A stretch of 11,214 nt of DNA, from contig JAJYGO010000411.1 of the NCBI GenBank assembly GCA_021785115.1, forward strand, positions 1 through 11,214, written 5' to 3'. The notes below the pieces were generated by a model. The model was not told the origin of the DNA. It saw only the letters and a list, made by a program, of their open reading frames with translations, and searched no databases. Positions 5,231-11,214 of this stretch are shown piece by piece (within the stretch, counting starts at the first letter, position 1; the number at the start of each line of letters is the position of its first letter). Source of the stretch: Chloroflexota bacterium (GTDB lineage: Bacteria; Chloroflexota; Limnocylindria; Limnocylindrales; CSP1-4). A program made the position numbers and the translations under genes.

Positions 5231-6057
5231 AGCAGACCTCCGAGGCCGCGGACGAGCATCTCGACGCCGAGCACGAGGAGCACCACGAGGAAGAACAGGC
5301 GCACCGTCTCGTTGCGCAGCCGCACGAGCACGCGCGTGCCGATGAAGGCGCCGAACAGGATGCCCAGCATCACCGGAGCCACGAGCCCGGGATCGATGAC
5401 CCCTGCCGCCAGGTACACGCTCGTGCCGGCGAGGGCGGTCACGCCGATGATCAGGTTGCTGGTCGTGGTCGAGACCTTCGGCGGCAGCCCCATGACCAGG
5501 TCGTGGATCAGCACCTTGAGCGCGCCCGCCCCGATCCCCAACATGCCGGCCACGAGGCCGGCGCCGAACATCAGCGGCCCGCCGAAGTAGGCGCGCACCG
5601 CGTGGTAGGTGATCGTCTGCCCGGTGGGCTGGTCGTAGTAGCTGCCCTCGAGCTCCAGCCAGTGCGTGAGGCGGTCCTGCCACGGGTGAAGGCGCCACAC
5701 CTCGTGACGCTGCAGGAAGAGCGCGAGCCAGGAGAAGAGCAGCACGACCCCGAACAGGAAGAAGAGGATCGCGTTGCCCGTGGAGAGCGTGATGGACGCG
5801 CCGACGATCGCCCCGATGATCGTGAACATCTCGAGGAACATGCCAACCTTGAGGTTGGTGAGCCGGTCGCGCACGTAGGCCGAGGCAGATCCGCTGGACG
5901 TGGCGATGACCGACACGATGCTGATCGCGATCGCCTCCTTGATGTTCATCCCGAGCAGCGTCAGCGCGGGGATGAGCACCACGCCGCCCCCCATGCCGGA
6001 CATCGCGCCGATGAACCCGGCGACGATGGAGATGAGGAGGAGGACCCCGAACGACAT
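5227..6057 (-). CDS. TauE/SafE-family sulfite/anion exporter permease, 276 aa
   Basis: The protein is highly hydrophobic with about eight membrane segments in two halves. Each half opens with a glycine-rich motif: GAMSGMGGGVVLIPALTLLG (residues 17-36) and GLVAGMLGIGAGALKVLIHD (167-186). This internal repeat is the TauE/SafE signature (4-toluene sulfonate uptake permease family). The family exports sulfite, sulfoacetate or other small anions or organosulfur compounds; the substrate here cannot be told. A polar loop of about 40 residues (117-157, HEVWRLHPWQDRLTHW and onward) separates the halves. The ATG at 6057 has only a weak ribosome site (CAGG). It is the first gene of a pair with DUF1634. 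Length is normal for the family. Confidence 0.92.
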   Translation of the reverse strand: MSFGVLLLISIVAGFIGAMSGMGGGVVLIPALTLLGMNIKEAIAISIVSVIATSSGSASAYVRDRLTNLKVGMFLEMFTIIGAIVGASITLSTGNAILFFLFGVVLLFSWLALFLQRHEVWRLHPWQDRLTHWLELEGSYYDQPTGQTITYHAVRAYFGGPLMFGAGLVAGMLGIGAGALKVLIHDLVMGLPPKVSTTTSNLIIGVTALAGTSVYLAAGVIDPGLVAPVMLGILFGAFIGTRVLVRLRNETVRLFFLVVLLVLGVEMLVRGLGGLL

Positions 6058-6329
6058 GCAGCCTGTTGCCTCTCACGCGGGACGATGGACGTCCAGCCAG
6101 CCGGCCCCTCGGCGCCCCGGGCAGGGGGCACGTCGATGCCGGGTGGATGGTGCCGGGCTGCCAGTCGCGCCCGGAGGGACCCTCGGGCCGCTGGCAGACC
6201 GGATCCTAGACGCATCGCGTCCATGGCGCTGCGCAGGCGCCGGCCGGGCGTCGGGCCGGGTCGCCGGCGCCGCTTCGTGCGGGGGGCGTGGCGCCTCGGA
6301 CGACGCCCGGCTCCGGCGAGGCCCGCGAG
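6058..6329. other. Spacer between EAL gene and permease operon
   Basis: These 272 nt carry no gene I can support. They lie downstream of the EAL gene and upstream of the TauE/SafE start, both minus strand, so they should contain the EAL transcript's end and the permease promoter. One strong hairpin is present; no clear promoter hexamers were found. Confidence 0.5.
6236..6271 (-). terminator. Strong 9-bp all-GC hairpin after EAL gene
   Basis: GGCGCCGGC (6236-6244) pairs perfectly with GCCGGCGCC (6263-6271) around an 18-nt loop, about 60-95 nt past the EAL gene stop. No T-tract follows on the minus strand. It is a plausible terminator for that gene, or an RNA structure in the leader of the permease operon. 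Confidence 0.4.
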
Positions 6330-8480
6330 TCACGGGGCGGGGCGGTGCCACGACCCGGCGTGTGACCCCGACCACCGATTCAGGCGAGCGGACAGCCGGC
6401 GCCGCCCGGCCTCCGGCGCCGCTGCCGCCATGCCCGACGACGGGAAGGCCGCGGCGGGCCAGGGCGGCCCCGGCCGCGCGATCGCGTAGCCCTGCACGAG
6501 CAGCGGGCCGCGGGTGCGTGCCAGGAGGGCGAGGTCGGCGGGGGTCTCCGCGCCCTCCGCGATGGGAGTGGCACCGATGGCCCCGGCGAAGCCCACCAGG
6601 GCGTCCACCAGGGCCCGCCGCGCATCGTCGTCGGCCAGATCGCGCACGAGGAGCGCGTCGAGCTTCACGAACGAGGGCCGCAGCTCGGTGACGTGGCGCA
6701 TGGACGCGTAGCCCGCCCCGGCGTCGTCCACCGCGAGGCGCGCTCCCCGGGCGAGGTACGGGGCGATCGCCGCGCGCAGGGCACCGTAGTCGGCCACCGC
6801 CTCGTCCTCGGTGACCTCGATGACCAGCCGCTGGAACACCGCATGCTCCAGGGCGGCCGTCACCGCCGGGTCGGCCAGGTAGCGGGGGCTGATGTTGAGC
6901 GAGAGGAACGCGTCGTCAGGCACCCCTGCCGCCCGCGCCACGGCGCAGGCGCGCCGCACCGCCAGCGCCTGCAGCTCTGCGCCCAGGCCCGCCGCGCTCG
7001 CCTGGGCGAACCAGCGATCCGGCGGCTGGAGCGGCTCGACCCGGAAGCGGGCGAGAGCCTCGTAGCCCGCCACCCGCCGCTGCGCCAGGTCGACGATGGG
7101 CTGGAAGTGGGGCACGAGCACGGACGGATCGGCCAGTACGCCCTCGATCCGCCGCCGCTCGCGCCCCCGCGCCGCCTCCTCGTCCGCCACGGCGCGGCGC
7201 ACGATGCCGGCGGCCAGGGCGCCCATGGCCCGCAGCCTCGCGGCTTCGTCGGGGGCGAGCGGCTCCGGCTCGCGACGGGTCGCCCCGAGCAGGACGCCCA
7301 CCAGCGCGCCGTCCTGGCCCAGGGGCACCACCAGATGGGCTCGCGCCCCGAGCAGCGCGAGCTGCGCCAGGCCGCTCGGCGGGGCCGGCAGCCGATCGAG
7401 CGGCACACGCTGCACGCCGCCGGCCGCCAGCTCGTGCAGCTCGGGCATGGCCTCGGGCGGCACGAGGGCGGGCAGCGTGCCCGGCCCTGGGACCGTCCAC
7501 ACCGCCAGTCGCTCCGTGACCGCGGCGTCGAAGAGGTAGATCGCCGCCGCCACGAGCGGCACCGTCCGGGCGAACTGGGCGAGCAGGGCCGCGCCGGCGG
7601 CCGCCGCGGACGGGGAGCCCGCGGCCGCCTCGGCGGCCACCTGCAGGTCGGCCAGCTCCGCGGCGCGCCGGGCGGACAGGGCGTGCTGCGCGGTCACGTC
7701 GTGCAGCGTCAGCACCAGCCCATCGTCGGGTGTCGCCGCGCGCAGGGAGCGGACGCGCACCTCCAGCGCCCGGCGGGCGCCGTCGGGTGCCTGCAGCTCC
7801 ACCTCCCGCGGGGGCGGCAGGGCACCCGCCTCGACGGCCGCCCCGAGCACCTCGCGCGCCAGCACCACGTCCGGACGGGTCGCGATGCCCAGTCGTGCGG
7901 CCAGCTCGTCGGGAGTACGGCCGAGCAGCGTGGCCCGCGGCGCTCCGAGGAGCGTCTCGGCGGCCGCGTTGCAGAGCACGAGATGCTGGGCGCCGTCGAA
8001 GACGAGGATCCCGTCGGCCGCGGCCTCCAGGGTCTCGCCCAGGCGCGCCTCCGATGCCCGCCAGACGTCGGCGTCGCGCTGCGCCAGGGCGCGTTGCTGG
8101 GTCGCCTGCCAGAACCGCTGCGTGCGGCCCCAGGCCCAGCCCACGATCCCGCCGGCGCCGACGTACGCGCCGAAGCGGACCGCCCAGCCCCACTGGCCGA
8201 GGATGCTGTTCGAGGCGGCCGTGCTGTCCGGCATGAGGGGCCCGAGGAGGATTAGAGCCACGATGCCCGCCGCCGCGCCGCCCCAGGCGCCCCCGCCCAG
8301 GGCTCCCAGAGCGATCCCGAGGTAGGCCAGGTGGTCGAGCGGGTTCGGTGCTCCGCCGGTCAGGCGCACCAGGGCGTACACGGCGACGTCGATGAGCAGG
8401 GCACCGGCGAGCAGCCCCCGACGCCGCCAACCGGCGGTCATCGGCAGGCGAGCCGCCTGTCCCGCGGGCCCGGATGCCAT
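6330..8480 (-). CDS. Membrane PAS-GAF-EAL c-di-GMP phosphodiesterase, 716 aa
   Basis: Domain order: about four hydrophobic segments (roughly residues 21-41, 48-64, 66-83, 98-117), a PAS domain (about 144-262, with GILVFDGAQHLVLCNAAAET), a GAF domain (about 290-432) and an EAL domain (about 446-670). There is no GGDEF domain. EAL residues expected for hydrolysis of cyclic di-GMP are present: Glu474 (YEALARF), Asn529 (LNISP), Glu555 (IEVTED), Asp585/Asp586, Lys606 (FVKLD), Glu642 (AEGAET) and Gln663 (VQGY). The loop after the Asp pair reads DDAGAGYAS where DDFGTGYSS is usual. The protein should sense a signal through membrane/PAS/GAF parts and lower c-di-GMP. The ATG at 8480 lacks a good ribosome site; an in-frame ATG at 8441 would remove 13 residues. 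A poorly conserved Pro/Ala/Arg-rich tail follows residue 670. Confidence 0.9.
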   Translation of the reverse strand: MASGPAGQAARLPMTAGWRRRGLLAGALLIDVAVYALVRLTGGAPNPLDHLAYLGIALGALGGGAWGGAAAGIVALILLGPLMPDSTAASNSILGQWGWAVRFGAYVGAGGIVGWAWGRTQRFWQATQQRALAQRDADVWRASEARLGETLEAAADGILVFDGAQHLVLCNAAAETLLGAPRATLLGRTPDELAARLGIATRPDVVLAREVLGAAVEAGALPPPREVELQAPDGARRALEVRVRSLRAATPDDGLVLTLHDVTAQHALSARRAAELADLQVAAEAAAGSPSAAAAGAALLAQFARTVPLVAAAIYLFDAAVTERLAVWTVPGPGTLPALVPPEAMPELHELAAGGVQRVPLDRLPAPPSGLAQLALLGARAHLVVPLGQDGALVGVLLGATRREPEPLAPDEAARLRAMGALAAGIVRRAVADEEAARGRERRRIEGVLADPSVLVPHFQPIVDLAQRRVAGYEALARFRVEPLQPPDRWFAQASAAGLGAELQALAVRRACAVARAAGVPDDAFLSLNISPRYLADPAVTAALEHAVFQRLVIEVTEDEAVADYGALRAAIAPYLARGARLAVDDAGAGYASMRHVTELRPSFVKLDALLVRDLADDDARRALVDALVGFAGAIGATPIAEGAETPADLALLARTRGPLLVQGYAIARPGPPWPAAAFPSSGMAAAAPEAGRRRLSARLNRWSGSHAGSWHRPAP

Positions 8481-8517
8481 ACGTGGCCAGCGTATCGACG
8501 CCGGTTGCCGCAACCCA

Positions 8518-8533
8518 TAGCCCAGGTGGGCTA
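8518..8533. promoter_or_regulatory. 16-bp palindrome upstream of EAL gene, possible operator
   Basis: TAGCCCA (8518-8524) and TGGGCTA (8527-8533) are perfect inverted repeats separated by GG. They lie 37 bp upstream of the first EAL start codon, in its promoter region. The 2-nt spacer is too tight for an RNA hairpin, so a dimeric protein-binding site is the better reading. Confidence 0.42.
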
Positions 8534-8596
8534 GGACCGAACGCTGCGGACCACCCGCCGACCGCACGACCTGGGGTCCGCGAAGATCCGCCTCGG

Positions 8597-8897
8597 TCAG
8601 AAGGGATCGCGCGCCTCGATGCGCGGGAACCGGCGGAAGTCGCGATCGCGGGCCAGGATCGTCTTCACTTCGTTCTCGAGCATCAACGCCGTCAGATGCG
8701 CGTCCGAAACGAGGTTGCCGGCCGGCAGTGCGTCGTCGGCGACGCCCCGAAACGTCCGCCAGAATGCCTCGCCCTCGCCAACGCTGCGCACGTTGGGACG
8801 GTCGAGCAGCGACTGCGAACGCCTGGAGGGCGATCGTCGGGAGCGAAGCCGCGGCTGCGCCGGCGAGGCCCCGCGCAACGACGTCAGCCGACCACCC
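8597..8897 (-). pseudogene. Decayed VapC-type PIN-domain toxin
   Basis: The C-terminal 72 residues (8815-8597) are clearly PIN-like: LLDRPNVRSVGEGEAFWRTF, then GNLVSDAHLTALMLENEV and RDRDFRRFP. This matches VapC proteins, which end with a conserved acidic Asp in (S/T/P)DAHLAAL and a (D/R)RDF motif. The preceding VapC-like stretch (GWSADVVARGLAGAAAASLP then TIALQAFA, 8897-8814) is in a different frame. About 25 residues normally found between the two parts are missing, so a frame-disrupting deletion lies near 8815. The N-terminal DxN motif with the first catalytic Asp is absent from all frames upstream, and no antitoxin gene is next to it. If translated it would lack an active site. It is a remnant of a type II toxin-antitoxin locus. 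Confidence 0.68.
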
Positions 8898-9085
8898 GGG
8901 CAGGTTGACGAGACCACCCACGCCAGGCCCGATCGCCAGCGCGAGCGCGAGCACCCGGGCCGCGATCGCCGCCGACCGCGTCGCGCCGACGGCGACCTGC
9001 GCGAGCACGATCGTCGATCTGCGTGTCGGGCCGGCGAGGAGGTCCCGGATCGTCCGATCGGCCCACGCGCGGGGGCGATGGTCGC
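8898..9085. other. Spacer with possible remnant
   Basis: This 188-nt stretch lies between the VapC remnant and the LuxR stop. On the minus strand one frame reads through with a hydrophobic, protein-like segment (SAAIAARVLALALAIGPGVG) that joins the upstream VapC frame, but it has no start with a ribosome site. It may be decayed coding sequence. GGCGA/TCGCC (9074-9086) forms a small hairpin across the LuxR stop codon. Confidence 0.3.
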
Positions 9086-11214
9086 CTACTCGGTGGACAG
9101 GATGCCGAGCAGTCGTGCCCGAGCGACCGCCTGGGTGCGGCTGCTCACGTCCAGCTTCGAGTAGATGTTCCGGACGTGGACCTTCACGGTCTGGGGCGAG
9201 AGGAACAGCCGTTCGGCGATGTCCTGGTTGGACAGCCCCTGGGCTATGAGCCCGAGCAACTCGAGCTCCCGTTTGCTCAAGGGATCCGCGAGGCCGACGG
9301 CGGCGTCCGGGCGATCTCGATGCGAAGGCGGGCCGCCGAGTTCACCGCCGGTCGCGTCCGTCGAGAAGGCACCCAGCAGCCGGAGGCAGTACTCGCGATG
9401 CAGACCCGCGGCTGCGGCCTCGCGCAGCAGGCGCGCCATCGGCGGTCCTTCGTCGACGAAGAGCCGGACAAAGCCCTCCGGCTCGCCGATCTCCATCGCC
9501 TCGCCGAGCAGCGACACTGCCTCGGTCGTATGGGCCGCGGCGCGATGGGCGAGCGCCTGGAGAACCAGGGCCCTCAACCGATCGTCGAGCCAGGCCCGTG
9601 ATTCAGCCTGGCGGCGATACGCATCGAGCGCGGACAGCGCGGCGTCCGCGTCTCCTCGCGACAGCAGGACTCGAGCCCGGACCACCGGCAGGTCGAACTC
9701 TTCGGCGAGCCGCGCGGTCCTGTCCACGTCTCCAGCGCGGAGAGAGATCGCCGCGCGGGCGGCCGCCATCGCGGGTGCCTCGCGGTCGCAGTCCTGATCG
9801 CGCACCGAGCGCTCGGCCTCGGCCAGGATGCGGGCCGCCCCGGCGAGATCGCCCCGGGCCAGCTTGACGCGGGCCAGCAGGACGAGGCATGCCGCCGGTC
9901 GATCCGTGTTCTCCAGCCGGCGGGCAAGCCCCAGGGCCTGCTGGCCTCGCTCCCAGGCCGCGTCCAGGTCGTTCCACTCGTAGAAGATGCGGCTCAGACC
10001 GAGGTGGGCATCGGAGATCCAGGACCAGGGCAGATCGGCGGCGCGCCGGATCGTGTCCTCGTACGTCTCGGCCGCCAGCCTGAGCTCGTTGTCGATCTCC
10101 TGTATCCGGGCGATGCCGATCGAGGCATTCATCTCTCCGAACCGATAGCCCGTCGCCCGGCTCATCGCCAGTGCCTCGCGGTACGCCTTGCCGGCCGTGG
10201 CTCGCTCGCCCGCAACCTCATGGGCGTACCCGGACGCCCACGCAGCCAACGCGCGCGTCAAGTCGTCCGAGCGGAGAAGCTGCAGGGCTCGCTGCGACTC
10301 GACAACGAAGTCCTCCGTCCGATGCTCGACGAACGCCAGGATCGCCCGAAGAGCGGCGACCTGGCCCAGGAGGTCGCGCGTCCGTTCGTCGTCGGCCTGC
10401 CTGCCCAGCGCTGCCTCCGCGGCGACGAGCACCTCCTCGAAGCCCTCCGTCCTGCCGGTTGCCAGCAGCACCTGCGCCCAGACGATTCGCAGCGACGGCC
10501 GGGCGTCCAGGGTCTCCGGGGGCAGCGACGAGATCCAGGCGCCGGCCGCGACGAAGCTGTCGCTGATCTGCAGCGACGGGCCGTGGCCCATGATCAGGCG
10601 CTCGGCGCGCTCGAGGTCGTGGCCCGCCGCGGCGTGGCGGAAGGCCTCGAGGTCGAAGCCGTTGGCCTCGTGCCACACGCTCGCCCGGGCCTGGAGCTCG
10701 TCCACGACCGCAGCCGACTCGGACTGCCCGAGGCGCTGGCGCAGCAGGTCGCGGAAGAGGTGGTGGTAGCGATACCAGTGACGCTCGCCGTCGAGAGGGA
10801 CGAGGAACAGGTTCGCGCGCTCGAGATGCTCGAGTGTCGGCTGGCCGGGCGTGGAGGGGTCGGAGGTGACGGCATCGCACAGGGGTCCGCAGAGCCGATC
10901 GAGGATCGACGTGCGGAGCAGGAACTCGCCGATGGCCGGCGGTTGACGCGCGAGGACCTCCTCGACGAGATAGTCGAGCACGAAGCGGTTGCTCCCCGAG
11001 AACGATCGGATGAACGCGGCGGCATCCTCGTGTCCCCGCAGGGAGATGGCCGCGAGCTGCAGGCCGGCGGCCCAGCCCTCCGTGGTCGCCCCGAGCGCGT
11101 CGACGTCCCCGGCCGAAAGACCGAGCTCCATGACCTGGTTCAGAAAGGCGGCGCCCTCGTCCGGGGTGAACCGCAGGTCGGCGGCCCGGATCTCGCCGAG
11201 CTCGGCACGGGCGC
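9086..11214 (-). CDS. MalT-like LuxR-family transcriptional regulator, 5' end outside window
   Basis: 708 residues are visible; the N-terminus lies beyond the right edge. The visible part opens with RAADLRFTPDEGAAFLNQVM and EGWAAGLQLAAISLRG, typical of the region just after the NTPase core of MalT/AlkS-type (LAL/STAND) regulators. It continues with the winged-helix-like segment (RANLFLVPLDGERHWYRYHH and LFRDLLRQRL). A long helical TPR-like sensor region follows (roughly visible residues 150-600). It ends with a LuxR helix-turn-helix (LSKRELELLGLIAQGLSNQD, then IAERLFLSPQTVKVHVRNIY) in the last 65 residues. Family members are usually about 850-920 residues, so some 150-200 are missing here, including Walker A/B. 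It would be an ATP-dependent, ligand-activated transcription activator; the inducer is unknown. The neighbours give no firm target. Confidence 0.92.
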   Translation of the reverse strand, partial: ARAELGEIRAADLRFTPDEGAAFLNQVMELGLSAGDVDALGATTEGWAAGLQLAAISLRGHEDAAAFIRSFSGSNRFVLDYLVEEVLARQPPAIGEFLLRTSILDRLCGPLCDAVTSDPSTPGQPTLEHLERANLFLVPLDGERHWYRYHHLFRDLLRQRLGQSESAAVVDELQARASVWHEANGFDLEAFRHAAAGHDLERAERLIMGHGPSLQISDSFVAAGAWISSLPPETLDARPSLRIVWAQVLLATGRTEGFEEVLVAAEAALGRQADDERTRDLLGQVAALRAILAFVEHRTEDFVVESQRALQLLRSDDLTRALAAWASGYAHEVAGERATAGKAYREALAMSRATGYRFGEMNASIGIARIQEIDNELRLAAETYEDTIRRAADLPWSWISDAHLGLSRIFYEWNDLDAAWERGQQALGLARRLENTDRPAACLVLLARVKLARGDLAGAARILAEAERSVRDQDCDREAPAMAAARAAISLRAGDVDRTARLAEEFDLPVVRARVLLSRGDADAALSALDAYRRQAESRAWLDDRLRALVLQALAHRAAAHTTEAVSLLGEAMEIGEPEGFVRLFVDEGPPMARLLREAAAAGLHREYCLRLLGAFSTDATGGELGGPPSHRDRPDAAVGLADPLSKRELELLGLIAQGLSNQDIAERLFLSPQTVKVHVRNIYSKLDVSSRTQAVARARLLGILSTE

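Noticed and set aside
6693..8255. 520-codon plus-strand open frame antisense to the EAL gene
   Set aside because: The opposite strand encodes PAS, GAF and EAL domains with intact motifs. This frame reads as His/Arg/Gly-rich shadow sequence.
8481..9008. N-terminal extension of the EAL protein to give 892 residues
   Set aside because: The extension crosses the VapC remnant and an intergenic palindrome and becomes Arg-rich. The membrane segment and domain order begin sensibly after 8480.

Overview
This is a very GC-rich bacterial window (about 70% G+C by eye) with strong G/C preference at third codon positions. The gene content is soil- or sediment-type: a MalT-like LuxR regulator, a membrane-anchored PAS-GAF-EAL protein, a double zinc-ribbon protein with a CxxC-x17-CxxC module, a TauE/SafE permease paired with a DUF1634 protein, and many very small unknown proteins. 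This mix fits Chloroflexota (Limnocylindria-like) or a neighbouring phylum. That placement is an inference from gene style, because no phylogenetic marker is present.

Layout. Positions 1-282 (minus) hold the start of a HAD phosphatase of the soluble P-type-ATPase-like group, cut by the window edge. A 296-nt divergent spacer separates it from a 153-aa plus-strand protein of unknown function (579-1040). Positions 1041-1481 hold a short tandem repeat and a probable broken remnant of an antibiotic-biosynthesis-monooxygenase-like gene (minus). A small intact protein of similar fold type follows (1482-1760, plus). A GC-rich hairpin region separates this gene from the convergent zinc-ribbon gene (1870-2208, minus).

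From 2208 to the end every gene I can support is on the minus strand. Two unknown small proteins form a tight pair (3143-2459). A 544-nt stretch (3144-3687) has no convincing gene. Three small unknown proteins (4584-3688) form an overlapping mini-operon; the middle one has a KOW/SH3-like patch. The TauE/SafE permease and its DUF1634 partner (6057-4829) overlap by GTGA. A 716-aa c-di-GMP phosphodiesterase candidate (8480-6330) carries four predicted membrane segments, PAS, GAF and a complete EAL active site. A decayed VapC/PIN toxin follows (8597-8897). The large 5'-truncated MalT/LuxR regulator runs off the right edge (9086-11214).

How it fits together. The supported signalling content is a transcriptional regulator and a c-di-GMP-degrading sensor, encoded near an anion exporter pair and clusters of uncharacterised small proteins. 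Nothing links these into one pathway. I see no tRNA, rRNA, CRISPR array, transposase or phage gene. The best candidates for something undescribed are the three-gene cluster at 3688-4584 and the two-gene cluster at 2459-3143. I cannot assign either a function and do not claim a new system.
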